Shown one piece after another: positions 1 through 8,708 of a stretch of 64,000 bases of DNA. The number at the start of each line of letters is the position of its first letter. Position 1 is the stretch's first letter. A model generated the notes under the pieces. It made no database searches, was not told the origin of the DNA, and saw only the letters and a list, made by a program, of their open reading frames with translations. Made by a program: the position numbers and the translations under genes. The DNA is from BP-133 sp040756995 (GTDB lineage: Bacteria > Actinomycetota > Acidimicrobiia > IMCC26256 > BP-133), in contig JBFLYK010000002.1 of assembly GCA_040756995.1 (NCBI GenBank), positions 310,001 through 374,000 on the forward strand. Direction: 5' to 3'.

Positions 1-249
1 GCCTTTCTCCTCGCCGTGCTCCCGAGTTTCAGTACCGACCCCGGTTTTCAGACCACGCAACAGATCGCCTTCGGGACGCTGGCTGTGCTCATCGCCGCGT
101 TGCGGGGCATGGCCGGCGAGTATTTCAAGCGGGCGGCGCGTACAACCGCCTGGCGGCGGCAATGGAGCCCGGTGTCCGACCGCTCGGCCCGTCGAGGGTC
201 TGTCGCGCCGCAGGGCTTGCCCTCACGGCCTCTGGAGGTCCACGTCTGA
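1..249 (+). CDS. C-terminal end of a Liv-type ABC permease (partial)
   Basis: The frame is open from the first base to a TGA at 247-249. It encodes about 82 residues: a hydrophobic segment (residues 1-35) followed by a basic, probably cytoplasmic tail. This resembles the end of the fused LivH-LivM permeases at 11170 and 30934, which also finish with a membrane helix and an Arg-rich tail. The stop overlaps the ATG of the LivG-like ATPase, as in a co-translated transporter operon. The rest of the gene lies outside the window. Identity rests mainly on context. Confidence 0.7.
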   Translation, partial: AFLLAVLPSFSTDPGFQTTQQIAFGTLAVLIAALRGMAGEYFKRAARTTAWRRQWSPVSDRSARRGSVAPQGLPSRPLEVHV

Positions 250-1022
250 TGGCCGTGCTCACCGCGGGCCTCGAAGTCAGTGGCCTCACCGTGGCCTATT
301 CGGGCAATGTCGCGCTGTCCGATGTCAGCCTGCAGGCGCCGATCGGGGTGATCACCGGCCTGATCGGGCCGAACGGGGCGGGCAAGACGACACTGTTCAA
401 TGCCTGTACCGGGATCCTCCGGCCGTCCGCCGGACGGATCCGCTTCAACGGCCAGGATGTCACCGCCGTTTCGGCGCCTCGCCGGGCGCAGCTCGGGTTG
501 GGCCGTACGTTCCAGCGGATGGAGCTCTTCGACTCGCTGGACGTCCGAAGCAATGTCGCCCTCGGCAGCGAGGCGATGCGAGCCGGCTCCAATCCCGTCC
601 GGCACGTGCTGGAACTGTCCGGGGACCGCGCCGAGATCGAAGAAGCCACTCGGAGCGCGATGGAGCGGTGCGGAATCAGCGCCCTGGCTGACCGTCCGGT
701 GGTGGCGCTCTCGACCGGTCAGCGCCGGCTCGTTGAGCTCGCTCGGGCGCTGGCGGCAAGGCGATCACTGCTCCTCCTCGATGAACCGTCCTCGGGGCTC
801 GATCACCAGGAGACCGCTCGCTTCGGATCAGTGCTGCGCGAAGTCGTGAATCAGGACGGGAACGGGATCTTTCTCGTCGAGCACGACATGGACCTCGTCA
901 TGGCCGTCTGCGACTACCTGTACGTGCTCGACTTCGGGCAGTTGATCGCCGAAGGCACACCAGAGGCGATCCGCAACAGCGCGGTGGTGCGCCGGGCATA
1001 CCTGGGAGAGGACCTCACATGA
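249..1022 (+). CDS. livG: Branched-chain amino acid-type ABC transporter ATPase, LivG-like
   Basis: A 257-residue nucleotide-binding subunit. Walker A (GPNGAGKTT) lies near residue 40, the signature is LSTGQ, and Walker B is followed by LLLDEPSSGLD and a switch region LVEHDMDLV. The long insert between Walker A and the signature (FQRMELFDSLDV onward) is typical of LivG rather than LivF. The ATG at 249 overlaps the permease stop; the longer upstream reading would run through the permease tail. Its own stop overlaps the LivF start. It should couple ATP hydrolysis to import by cluster 1; the substrate cannot be inferred from sequence. Confidence 0.93.
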   Translation: MAVLTAGLEVSGLTVAYSGNVALSDVSLQAPIGVITGLIGPNGAGKTTLFNACTGILRPSAGRIRFNGQDVTAVSAPRRAQLGLGRTFQRMELFDSLDVRSNVALGSEAMRAGSNPVRHVLELSGDRAEIEEATRSAMERCGISALADRPVVALSTGQRRLVELARALAARRSLLLLDEPSSGLDHQETARFGSVLREVVNQDGNGIFLVEHDMDLVMAVCDYLYVLDFGQLIAEGTPEAIRNSAVVRRAYLGEDLT

Positions 1023-1750
1023 GCCGGGCCGCCGCGCCCGCGACCGGCCTCGAGTTGAGGGACATCAGCGCCGGCTACGCCGGTGCTCAGGTGCTGCGTT
1101 CGGTGTCGCTGGTGGCCCCTGCCGGGCATGTGACGGCCCTGATCGGCGGGAACGGTGCCGGCAAGACGACGCTGCTCAACGTGGCGTCCGGGCTGCACCG
1201 TCCGACCAGCGGAGCGGTGGTGCTCGACGGCCGGGACGTCACCCGCTGCCGCCCAGCGGAGCGGGTCCAGCTGGGAATCTGTCATATTCCCGAGGGTCGG
1301 GCGATCTTTCCTTCCCTGACGGTGCGGGAGAACCTGCAGCTCCACGATCGGGATGCGGTCGAGGACGTGGTCGGCACTGCCATCGAGGCCTTCCCGGCCC
1401 TCGGTCAGCGGCTCGACCAGGTGGCCGGCAGCATGAGCGGTGGTCAGCAGCAGATGCTCGCTCTCGCTCGGGCGTATGTGAGCGGGCCCAACTACATCCT
1501 GCTGGACGAGGTGTCCATGGGCCTCGCTCCCGCGCTCGTCGCTGAGATTTTCGAGTTTCTCGAGAAGCTGGCCCGGGGCGGGGCCGGGCTGCTGGTCGTG
1601 GAGCAGTACGTGAGCAAGGTCCTGGACATCGCCGATGTCGTCTACGTCCTGCGCAAGGGACAGGTGGTGTTCGCCGGTGCGCCGGATGAGCTGGATGCCG
1701 AGGCACTGGCGGAGAGCTACGTCGGTTCGAGCGCGAGCAGGAAAGCGTGA
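1019..1750 (+). CDS. livF: Branched-chain amino acid-type ABC transporter ATPase, LivF-like
   Basis: A 243-residue ATPase with Walker A GGNGAGKTT, signature MSGGQQQMLALARA and Walker B LLDEVSMGLAP. The motif IPEGRAIFPSLTV after Walker A is characteristic of LivF. The start codon lies in an ATGA overlap with the LivG stop, and its end overlaps the binding-protein start, so translation is probably coupled across the three genes. It would pair with the preceding LivG as the second ATPase of cluster 1. Confidence 0.93.
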   Translation: MSRAAAPATGLELRDISAGYAGAQVLRSVSLVAPAGHVTALIGGNGAGKTTLLNVASGLHRPTSGAVVLDGRDVTRCRPAERVQLGICHIPEGRAIFPSLTVRENLQLHDRDAVEDVVGTAIEAFPALGQRLDQVAGSMSGGQQQMLALARAYVSGPNYILLDEVSMGLAPALVAEIFEFLEKLARGGAGLLVVEQYVSKVLDIADVVYVLRKGQVVFAGAPDELDAEALAESYVGSSASRKA

Positions 1751-3309
1751 ACGAAATGAACACAAGGACGATTCTCCCGCCGCGGGCCGGTGTGCGGGTC
1801 GCGCTGGCGGTCGGCGCCTCGGTGCTGCTCGTCGCCGGGTGCGGGCATCGAATCCCCGACGAGGAGCTGCTCGCCGCCAACAGCCGGGTTGTCGGCGAGA
1901 CGCCCGCCGGCCCGACCGAGACGACCGGGCCGGCGGCCGAGGCGGCCGCGCCGACCGAGGTTCCTTCCGCCGGTGCCGGCTCCTCGCCGGTGACGCCCGG
2001 ACCGACCGGGACGCCCGCACCGGCCAGCGCAACGCCGACCGCTACGGTCGGCCGGAGCGGTCAGCGACCCGGTCCCGGGCCGTCCCCCAGCCCCGCCGCC
2101 GGCGGCCGGGTCCCGGCGCCGGTCGCCACGCAACCGCCCGTCCCGGGCGGCCAGAAGCCCGCCCCTGTCGGTCAGGCCGGGTGCGCGACACCGAACGAGA
2201 CCGGCCCGATCCTGATCGGCTCCGTCGGCAACTACTCGGGCGTCGTGGCGTCCTCCATGGTTCCCTTCGTCCGTCCGGTCCAGGCCTGGATGCAGGACAT
2301 CAACAGCCGGGGCGGGCTCTGCGGCCGGGAGGTCAAGCTCATCATCGTCGACGACAAGGGCGACCCGGCCCAGCACCGGGCCGCGCTGCAGGACCTGGTG
2401 GAGGAGCGGCGGGTGGTGGCCTTCGTCAGCAACGCCGCCGTGCTGACCAGTACGTCCGGGGTCAGCTACCTGGAGTCGGTGAAGGTCCCGGTGCTCGGCT
2501 CGTCCTGTTCAGTCGTCGCCGAGTACAAGAGCCCCCTGTTCTTCCTTCCCTGTCCCTCGGTCGCTGACCAGTTCTTCGGCGCGGCGCGAGCGGCGGCTCT
2601 CTTCGGTGGAGAGTCGCGCAAGTGGGGCCTCGTGTACTGCCGGGAGGCCGAGGTCTGCACGTTCGGGCACCGTGTCCTGATCGCCGAAGGAGCGGCCAAG
2701 GAAGCCGGCCTCGAGATCGTGCACCAGGGCCAGGCCTCCATCGTGCAGCCCGACTACACCTCGGAATGCCTGAGCGCCCAACGAGCCGGTGCGGACAAGC
2801 TCTTCGTCATCATGGATCTGGCCAGCCTCGGACGGTTCGTGAACTCCTGCAACCGGCAGGGCTACAACCCCACCTACGTTCAGCTGTCGTCCAGCATCGA
2901 CGCCTCGACGAAGGACCTCCCGGGGATGCGCCTCGTCGCGGCCACCGGGGTTTTCTCCTTCGCCGCCCGCGCCACGCCGGCGGAACAACAGTTCCAGTCC
3001 GTCGTGGCGAAGTATCTCGGCTCCACGACGCCCGGGCCGGGTGAGGCGCAGGGCTGGGCCAACGCCAAGCTCTTGGAGGCCGCGGTCACCAGAGCGGCCC
3101 AAGCCTCGGCATCGGTCCTTCCGTCCACGCTCGTGCCCGCCCTCAACACCTTCAAGGGCGAAACCCTCGACGGCCTCAGCGTCCCCCTCACCTTCCCGGC
3201 CGGCGCACCCGGCCAGGCCCAACCGTGCTTCTGGGTCTCCGAAGGAGCGGCCGGCCGTCCCTGGTCGGTGCTCCACAACGGCAAGATGCTCTGCCGGGGG
3301 CGTGACTAA
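1747..3309 (+). CDS. Liv-type ABC transporter substrate-binding lipoprotein
   Basis: A 520-residue secreted binding protein. The N-terminal hydrophobic signal ends in a lipobox (LLVAGC, Cys32), so the mature protein is probably anchored to the outer face of the membrane. Residues about 33-145 are a low-complexity Pro/Ala/Gly/Thr linker. A type I periplasmic-binding fold (Peripla_BP_6-like) begins near residue 150 (ILIGSVGNYSGV). Just after the lipid cysteine comes GHRIPDEEL, a pattern echoed in the other two binding proteins here (GSTLSDEEL, GTQLTHEQI). The GTG start overlaps the LivF stop. The ligand is unknown; such proteins in catabolic clusters often bind aromatic or terpenoid acids rather than leucine. 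Confidence 0.92.
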   Translation: MNEMNTRTILPPRAGVRVALAVGASVLLVAGCGHRIPDEELLAANSRVVGETPAGPTETTGPAAEAAAPTEVPSAGAGSSPVTPGPTGTPAPASATPTATVGRSGQRPGPGPSPSPAAGGRVPAPVATQPPVPGGQKPAPVGQAGCATPNETGPILIGSVGNYSGVVASSMVPFVRPVQAWMQDINSRGGLCGREVKLIIVDDKGDPAQHRAALQDLVEERRVVAFVSNAAVLTSTSGVSYLESVKVPVLGSSCSVVAEYKSPLFFLPCPSVADQFFGAARAAALFGGESRKWGLVYCREAEVCTFGHRVLIAEGAAKEAGLEIVHQGQASIVQPDYTSECLSAQRAGADKLFVIMDLASLGRFVNSCNRQGYNPTYVQLSSSIDASTKDLPGMRLVAATGVFSFAARATPAEQQFQSVVAKYLGSTTPGPGEAQGWANAKLLEAAVTRAAQASASVLPSTLVPALNTFKGETLDGLSVPLTFPAGAPGQAQPCFWVSEGAAGRPWSVLHNGKMLCRGRD

Positions 3310-3324
3310 CCGTTACCAGCGGTT
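3308..3324 (+). terminator. Short hairpin after cluster 1 (weak)
   Basis: AACCG and CGGTT form a 5-bp stem with a 7-nt loop immediately after the binding-protein stop. There is no U-tract, so this is a weak candidate for transcription termination or mRNA end stabilisation. Confidence 0.25.
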
Positions 3325-3365
3325 CTACAGTCAGCGATCATTGGCGCGCTCCGGAGGGGGTCGAC

Positions 3366-3618
3366 ATGGGGCCGAGGCGCCGGTCGAAGCGTCTGGCGGT
3401 GATCGGGTCGGGGCTGGTTGCCCTGTTGCTGCTGCCGGCGTCGGCCGCCTTCGCCCAGTCAGACTTGCAGTCGTCAACCCCCTTCGACGGGCCGGTGCCC
3501 AGAGCGGAATGCGGCCCGGGATCGCGGCCGGAGACCGGCCTGCAAGGTCAGGTTCCGCTGGCAGGACCGGGGCTTCTTCGTCGTCCGCTTCTCCGATGGA
3601 GTCTGGCCCTTCCGCTGA
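3366..3618 (+). pseudogene. Remnant of a secreted LVIVD-type beta-propeller protein, internal region lost
   Basis: The reading frame from ATG 3366 encodes a clear signal peptide (hydrophobic core about residues 10-28, cleavage after AFA) and then the segment PRAECGPGSRPETGLQG. As I recall the family, this resembles the mature start of actinobacterial secreted LVIVD-repeat proteins. About 20 codons later a different frame reads FFVVRFSDGVWPF and stops at 3618, which resembles the extreme C-terminus of such proteins. The several hundred repeat residues expected between are missing and the two ends are out of frame. I read this as a deletion remnant. The continuous 98-residue frame to 3662 is unlikely to be functional. 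No database check was possible. Confidence 0.55.
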
Positions 3619-3642
3619 CGCCATGCCGGTGCGGTCTCGGGC

Positions 3643-4053
3643 ATGATGCGGCTGCGGACTGAGGGCGGCGTGGAGGTCGAAGCCGATCTCCTGGTGGCCG
3701 ACGAGGCGTGGGCCGGGGCGGTGGTCTGTCATCCGCATCCGGCCTACGGCGGTGACCGGCACAACGTCGTGGTCGACCGGATCTTCCGGACGCTGGGCGA
3801 CGCCGGGGTGGCCGTGGCGCCACCCCTGCGCTTCGGTCCGCCGCCGTGCCCGGCTGCCGGAGACACCCGGCCGGTCCTGGTGCTGGCCGCGCAGCACGAC
3901 CAGTTCACGTCGCCCGACCACCTTCACCAGGTCACCGCCACTTGGCCCGACGCTACCGTCGCAGTCATTCACAGCACCAACCACTTCCTTGCCGGCACGG
4001 TGAACCGTGTGGCCGAAACGATCCTCGCCTGGCTCCGCGATCGGGCCTCCTGA
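3643..4053 (+). pseudogene. Alpha/beta hydrolase with the catalytic core deleted
   Basis: An open frame of 136 residues. The N-terminal part has the strand and oxyanion-type motif CHPHPAYGGDRHN seen in small alpha/beta hydrolases (dienelactone-hydrolase-like, usually about 200 residues). The C-terminal part has VLVLAAQHDQF (acid-residue loop) and the HSTNHF region with the usual catalytic histidine. The roughly 70 residues that should carry the GxSxG nucleophile elbow are absent: the chain goes directly from LGDAGVAVAPPLRF to the acid-loop strand. The frame is intact but the product should lack the nucleophile. It lies right after another internally deleted gene. Confidence 0.55.
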
Positions 4054-4157
4054 TGGCGGTGGTGAAAGGCGGACCGTTCGGGTAGGTCTGCTGGCGCGTC
4101 GCTTCTCTCGGCGTAGCCAAGCGCCATTGCCGGCACGGAACCCGAAGGAGGAAGCCG

Positions 4158-4874
4158 ATGGGTCCCCATCCTGAGGAGCGGGTGTCCCGTCCGGCCGCCT
4201 GCCAGCGGTGGCAGAGTCTTTCGTTCCTGCACTGGCGCTACCGACCCGACGACGTCCAGCGACTCCTCCCTGACGGACTCGTCGTCGACACGTTCGACGG
4301 TGACGCCTGGGTGGGCCTGACGCCGTTTTTGCTGGTCGACATGCGGCCGCTGTGCCTGCCACCGGTTCCATGGCTGTCGACGTTTCCGGAGACCAACCTC
4401 CGCACCTACGTCCGCGACGAGAACGGAATTGACGGCCTGTGGTTCCTGTCGCTCGACGTGGCGAGCGCGGCGACCGTGTTCGGTGGTCGCAGCGCCTTCT
4501 GGGTGCCGTATCACTGGGCGACGATGTCGGTCGACGAGATGGGCCCGGTCCGCTACCGCAGCCGGCGACGCGGGCCGTTGGGTTCATCCCCGGGCCACGA
4601 CATCACGGTGCGGGCCGGGTCGCCGGTCCCGCAGGAGGACCGTCCGCTTCTGGTCGACTTCCTGACAGGGCGCTGGCGCACCTTCACCCGCATCGCCGGC
4701 CGGCTGGCGGTCGTCCCCGTCGAGCACCAGGCCTGGCCGTTGTACAACGCCGAGGTCTCGGCGCTCCAGGAAGATCTCGTCTGCGCCAGCGGTCTGCCCG
4801 CCCCGAAAACGGCTCCGCTCGCCCATTTCTCGCCGGGCGTCGACGTCCGGCTGGGCTTCCCCCGGCGGTGCTGA
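4158..4874 (+). CDS. YqjF/DUF2071 family protein
   Basis: A 238-residue soluble protein with the family hallmarks: an N-terminal SFLHWRYRPDDVQRLLPDGL segment, then TPFLLVDMRP, the FPETNLRTYV motif, and a conserved C-terminal half ending in FSPGVDVRLGFPRR. The fold is related to acetoacetate decarboxylase, but no reaction is established for most members. GAAGGAGG just upstream of ATG 4158 supports the start. It is a stand-alone gene between decayed genes and the AveC-like gene on the other strand. Length is normal. Confidence 0.85.
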   Translation: MGPHPEERVSRPAACQRWQSLSFLHWRYRPDDVQRLLPDGLVVDTFDGDAWVGLTPFLLVDMRPLCLPPVPWLSTFPETNLRTYVRDENGIDGLWFLSLDVASAATVFGGRSAFWVPYHWATMSVDEMGPVRYRSRRRGPLGSSPGHDITVRAGSPVPQEDRPLLVDFLTGRWRTFTRIAGRLAVVPVEHQAWPLYNAEVSALQEDLVCASGLPAPKTAPLAHFSPGVDVRLGFPRRC

Positions 4875-4975
4875 GACGGCGTGGGGACCGAATGGCAGGT
4901 GGAGTCAGCGCCGCCTATACCGTCGGTTCATCGGCGAGGTGCTCCTCACCGGGAGTGGGGCCGGGCTGGCCGGCG

Positions 4976-6118
4976 TCAGTCCGCCGGGAGGGCCGGCACC
5001 GAGCGGCGGGAATCGGGCAGCGTATCCGGCACGACCAGCCGGCCGTCGGGATCGACATGCAACGACGTGTTCCGGCGGGGGAGCGGTACGTCGGGACCGG
5101 GGCAGGCGTACGTCGTTCCCGCACCGCAGAGCCCGGTCGTGAAGTACGACCGCTTCTGGACATCCTCGGGCCAGGCGTGACCCACCAGCGCGAAGTGCAT
5201 CATCGGGAAGTGGTAGAAGACGAAGAAGATGGTGGTCACCATCCCGGACACCGAGAGGAACCGCAGCCAGCCGCGGACCGGGGTGCTGACCCGCAGGCCG
5301 TCCAGACCCTTCTCGGCCACCGACCGGCCCTTGTCGTCGCGGAAGAACCGCAGCGCCCCCCACGAGGTGTACAGCAGGCTGGCGGCGATCCCCTGGTAGA
5401 CGGGAAAGGCGTAGTACTTGCCGGAGAAGAGCGTAATGCTCGAGATCGACGACCCGTAGTGGTGCGAGCCCATCCGCATGAACATCGCTTCCCAGAACGT
5501 TCCCACCACGACCATGGGAACGAAGGCGAAGGCGAAGAGCTGGAGGCGGTTGAACGACGGCCAGCGGGCCGCGGCCTTGCGCATGATGGCGCAGGAGATC
5601 GTCGCCATCAGCAGGAAGGCGCAGATGTAGACGGCGGGCAGCCAGATGATCGGCTGCGGCAGCAGTTCGCCGTGTTGTGACTGCCACCCCGGCACGTTGG
5701 GGATCCACGACCCGAAGTTGATGAAGTACGAGTTGTAGTTGAACCCGTGCTGGTAATAGTTGTAGAGGGGGTCCGACCACCACATCGTGCCGAACGACAG
5801 GATGAGGAGGCCGTCGAATCCCAGCCGTCGGTGGCGCCGCCAGTCGCGCAGGACGAACCGGTAGATCAGGAACAGGGCGATGGCGGCCAGGCCCCACTGC
5901 TGGATGCTGAGTGAGATCCGCATGAAGTCGGGGACCGGCGTCTCCCCCACGGGGACGCGTTGCGCGTCGCCCCGCAGAATCCACGCGCTGAACAGGTAGA
6001 CCTGGAAGACGAGGAACAAGGCACCGACCGCCGCCCACCACAGCACCGGCCGGACCTTTCCAGCCCGCGGCTCGATGGCGGCCGTCGGCGCGGGGCGGGT
6101 CCGTGCGACCGTCGCCAT
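4976..6118 (-). CDS. Spirocyclase AveC-family integral membrane protein
   Basis: About 380 residues with seven or so hydrophobic segments and the family-typical stretch GTMWWSDPLYNYYQHGFNYN, followed by a conserved WIPN..PGW motif and FWEAMFMRMG. Members are annotated after AveC, which acts in spiroketal formation in avermectin biosynthesis. Most actinomycete paralogues sit in lipid or sterol catabolic regions and have no demonstrated activity. ATG 6118 has AAAGG about 9 nt upstream; 6124 and GTG 6127 are alternatives. It diverges from a TetR gene that may regulate it. Confidence 0.8.
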   Translation of the reverse strand: MATVARTRPAPTAAIEPRAGKVRPVLWWAAVGALFLVFQVYLFSAWILRGDAQRVPVGETPVPDFMRISLSIQQWGLAAIALFLIYRFVLRDWRRHRRLGFDGLLILSFGTMWWSDPLYNYYQHGFNYNSYFINFGSWIPNVPGWQSQHGELLPQPIIWLPAVYICAFLLMATISCAIMRKAAARWPSFNRLQLFAFAFVPMVVVGTFWEAMFMRMGSHHYGSSISSITLFSGKYYAFPVYQGIAASLLYTSWGALRFFRDDKGRSVAEKGLDGLRVSTPVRGWLRFLSVSGMVTTIFFVFYHFPMMHFALVGHAWPEDVQKRSYFTTGLCGAGTTYACPGPDVPLPRRNTSLHVDPDGRLVVPDTLPDSRRSVPALPAD

Positions 6119-6168
6119 GCGCATCACCTTTCGCCAGCACGACCAGCTTCAGCTTGGGAAGCAGATTT

Positions 6169-6249
6169 ACATATGACGTTGTATGTGTCAATGAAGCTCA
6201 GTAAGCTACGGCCAGCAGTCACCGGCCTTTGATACGAACGACGTACTAT
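6169..6249 (+). promoter_or_regulatory. Divergent promoter region with inverted repeat and -10 box
   Basis: Between the AveC-like gene and the TetR gene, ACATA and TATGT (6169-6173 and 6182-6186) form a small dyad. TACTAT at 6244-6249 is a good -10 box for the TetR gene, placing the start point within a few bases of ATG 6261 (a nearly leaderless transcript). The ten bases GTACTATGCT recur in front of the glyoxalase-fold gene at 39367. Confidence 0.4.
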
Positions 6250-6260
6250 GCTTCTTTGTC

Positions 6261-7034
6261 ATGCCTTCGAGACGAGCCCTCAAGCCAGCGGTGCCGGCAT
6301 CCGGCCGGGCGCGGAAGTCCCGAGCCGGCGAGGAGTTCCAGCCGATGTCGCTGAGCCGGGGCGGCAGCCGGACGGGCTCCACCGACAACGGCAAGGCGGA
6401 GGAGATCCGCGACTACCTCGTGCGCGCCGCCGAGGTCTGTTTCGAACGGTACGGGGTCAGCAAGACGACGATGGAGGACGTGGCCGCCATGGCCAACGTG
6501 TCGCGGCCCACCATCTACCGGTACTTCAAGACCCGCGAAGGGCTGCTTCTGGCTGTCCTGCTCCGGGCGCTGCGCAACTTCAACGCAGAGGCGGAGGAAC
6601 TCATCGCCGGCCAGGCGACCTTCGCCGATGCCGTGGTCGAGGCCATGACGCTGTGCGTCCACGTCGGGGTCACCGACCCCCACGTGAGGTTGCTGCTCGG
6701 CCCGGAGTCCTATGGGCTGTCGAGCATGCTCGTCGGCGGGTCGCCGGACTTCTACACGGTGGCCGCCGAAGTGTGGGAGCCGTTGCTGCGCCAGGCGGTC
6801 AGATCCGGTGAGGCCCGGGCGGACCTCGATGTCACGGCCGCCTGCCGGTGGCTGCTCGATGTGGCGTTCCTGCTGGTCACCCGGGTGCTGGAGGGTGCCC
6901 TGCCGGAACGGAAGGTGCCTCAGGTGCTGCGGGAATTCGTGGTGCCCGGGCTCGTCTCACCCCCGACCGGGGCGAAGACGGGCCGGCGAACCGCAAAATC
7001 TCCCGGGCCGCCATATAGCCCGGCGCGCCGGTGA
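6261..7034 (+). CDS. TetR/AcrR family transcriptional regulator
   Basis: 257 residues. The N-terminal DNA-binding domain (about 45-95) reads as a classic TetR helix-turn-helix: KTTMEDVAAMANVSRPTIYR followed by YFKTREGLLLAV. The first 40 residues are a basic unstructured leader. The C-terminal ligand and dimerisation domain runs to about residue 230. The last 50 residues overlap, tail to tail, the 3' end of the flavoprotein gene on the other strand. It is divergent from the AveC-like gene, the likely target. Confidence 0.93.
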   Translation: MPSRRALKPAVPASGRARKSRAGEEFQPMSLSRGGSRTGSTDNGKAEEIRDYLVRAAEVCFERYGVSKTTMEDVAAMANVSRPTIYRYFKTREGLLLAVLLRALRNFNAEAEELIAGQATFADAVVEAMTLCVHVGVTDPHVRLLLGPESYGLSSMLVGGSPDFYTVAAEVWEPLLRQAVRSGEARADLDVTAACRWLLDVAFLLVTRVLEGALPERKVPQVLREFVVPGLVSPPTGAKTGRRTAKSPGPPYSPARR

Positions 7035-8562
7035 TCCCTCCACCGGGATGCGAACCGGCCCCGCCGAGGAACAGCCCTTCGACCGGCGTGCGGTACCCGC
7101 CGAGGCCGCGGGCCGGGCGCAACGGCCCGCCCCGGCTCAGCACCATGTCGACGTGGGTGATGTTCCCGCCGGTGGCGTTGGCCAGCCGGGCGATGTCTTC
7201 GTTGGTCAGGACCTGACGGCCGATCTCCAATTCCTCGACGCCGTCGAAGAACTTGCTCACCTTGGCCACCACGGCGTTTCCGGCCGCATCCCGGGTCTTC
7301 TCCCAGCCGTCCTCGGGTCGGTAGGGGGCCACGGCACAGTAGACGTACAGCGTGTCCTGGCCTTCCGGGGCCTGCGACGGGTCGACGCCGGTGGGAATGA
7401 CGGTCCACAGCGAGAAATCGTCCTCGTAGGGCAGAAGTCCGGCGGCCGATCGGGCGAACGCCCGGGCGATGCCCTCCTCCGTTCCCAGCACGTGCATCGG
7501 CCGGCGCAGGTCGAGCCCGTCACCGCGCCAGCGTTCGTGGCGGGACAGCCGAAGCTGGCCGGACAGGGCGAGGTCGACCTTCATCTGCCCGTAGTCGTTG
7601 TTGCTCACCGGAATGTTGCGGACCCGGGCCTCCATGGCCGGCGCCAGAACCCCCGGCGGCAGCAGCCGCTCCAGGGCGGTGCGGGGATCGCAGGCGGCGA
7701 GGACAGCCCGGCGAGCGGTGATGACGCCGCCGTCAGCCAGGCGGACGCCGCTCGCCTTGCCGTCAACCACGATCTCCGTGACGGGCGTGCCGAGCAGGAG
7801 GCGACCGCCCACGGCTCGCAGGCGCGCCGCCAGGGCGTCGGGCAGCGCCTGGATGCCGCCGACGGCATGGCGGTGCGAATGACGGTGCTGCATCGACAGC
7901 CACAGGAACCCGAGGCCGGTGCCGTCACTGCCGTTGGGGATCGTCGCTCCGGCCACGGCGTGGAGCGCGTTGCGGACGACCGGATGGCGGAACCGTTCGC
8001 CGATGGCGTCGCGGGCCGGGCCGAGCGCCAGGTGGGCGAGTGCCGGGAGCTGGCGTCGCCACCGCAGCGCGGCGCGGGCGGTACGGGTGAGCGGGCCGGC
8101 GTCGATGCGGGTCGGGTTCATCAGTGCGAACTCCAGCAGGATGTCACCGAGCCCCCGCAGCAGTCGGGCGAACTCCAGGTACGCGTCGCCGTCGGCGGCA
8201 CTGAAGCGACGGATCTCTTCCGCCGTGCGGCGGGGATCCTCCCAGAAGGCGATGGAGGAACCGTCGGGATCGAGGTACACGAGGCCGGGGTCGACCCGGA
8301 CGCGTCGCAGGCCGTGGCCTTCGAGTCCGAGCTCGCGACCGGGCGGAAACGAGTCCCAGAAGAACGGATCGAAGGCGAAATGGTTGATGACGTGATGGGG
8401 CGCGTCGGGAATGCCGGCGCTGGAGGCCGTCATTCCGCCGACCCGGTCGCTCGCCTCGGCCACGATCACGTCGTGGCCGGCGTCGGCCAGGTAGTTGGCC
8501 GCCACGAGGCCGTTGTGGCCCGCTCCGATGACAACGACGTCACAGCTCTGACCGTGTGCCAT
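6877..8562 (-). CDS. Phytoene-desaturase-like FAD-dependent oxidoreductase
   Basis: A 561-residue flavoprotein. The N-terminal dinucleotide-binding motif VVVIGAGHNGLVAANYLA is followed by EASDRVGGM. Near the C-terminus GAGSHPGGGITGAPGYMAA matches the FAD-binding end motif of the amine oxidase / phytoene desaturase superfamily (CrtI and the NAD(P)/FAD dehydrogenases called COG1233). The family oxidises lipid or isoprenoid substrates; the substrate here is unknown. About 50 residues after the natural end motif are Pro/Arg-rich and overlap the TetR gene. Confidence 0.88.
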   Translation of the reverse strand: MAHGQSCDVVVIGAGHNGLVAANYLADAGHDVIVAEASDRVGGMTASSAGIPDAPHHVINHFAFDPFFWDSFPPGRELGLEGHGLRRVRVDPGLVYLDPDGSSIAFWEDPRRTAEEIRRFSAADGDAYLEFARLLRGLGDILLEFALMNPTRIDAGPLTRTARAALRWRRQLPALAHLALGPARDAIGERFRHPVVRNALHAVAGATIPNGSDGTGLGFLWLSMQHRHSHRHAVGGIQALPDALAARLRAVGGRLLLGTPVTEIVVDGKASGVRLADGGVITARRAVLAACDPRTALERLLPPGVLAPAMEARVRNIPVSNNDYGQMKVDLALSGQLRLSRHERWRGDGLDLRRPMHVLGTEEGIARAFARSAAGLLPYEDDFSLWTVIPTGVDPSQAPEGQDTLYVYCAVAPYRPEDGWEKTRDAAGNAVVAKVSKFFDGVEELEIGRQVLTNEDIARLANATGGNITHVDMVLSRGGPLRPARGLGGYRTPVEGLFLGGAGSHPGGGITGAPGYMAAREILRFAGPSSPRSGVRRARAPRIPAAPEAPSVPAGHPPAPG

Positions 8563-8708
8563 GGCGGCACCCTATGAATTGAGCATGCAGCGGTCAACGA
8601 GTTTCTCGACCGAGAGGAATCCTTGAACAGCCAACGGATCAGCGGGTTTGCAGCGTTGCAGCACTGACGAGATCGTCGGCGACTGCGGGTCGATCGTGGG
8701 GGGAGACC

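Noticed and set aside
1635..2567. Long Arg-rich frame inside the binding-protein gene
   Set aside because: A shadow of the high-GC coding sequence; the lipoprotein frame has a signal peptide and a binding domain.
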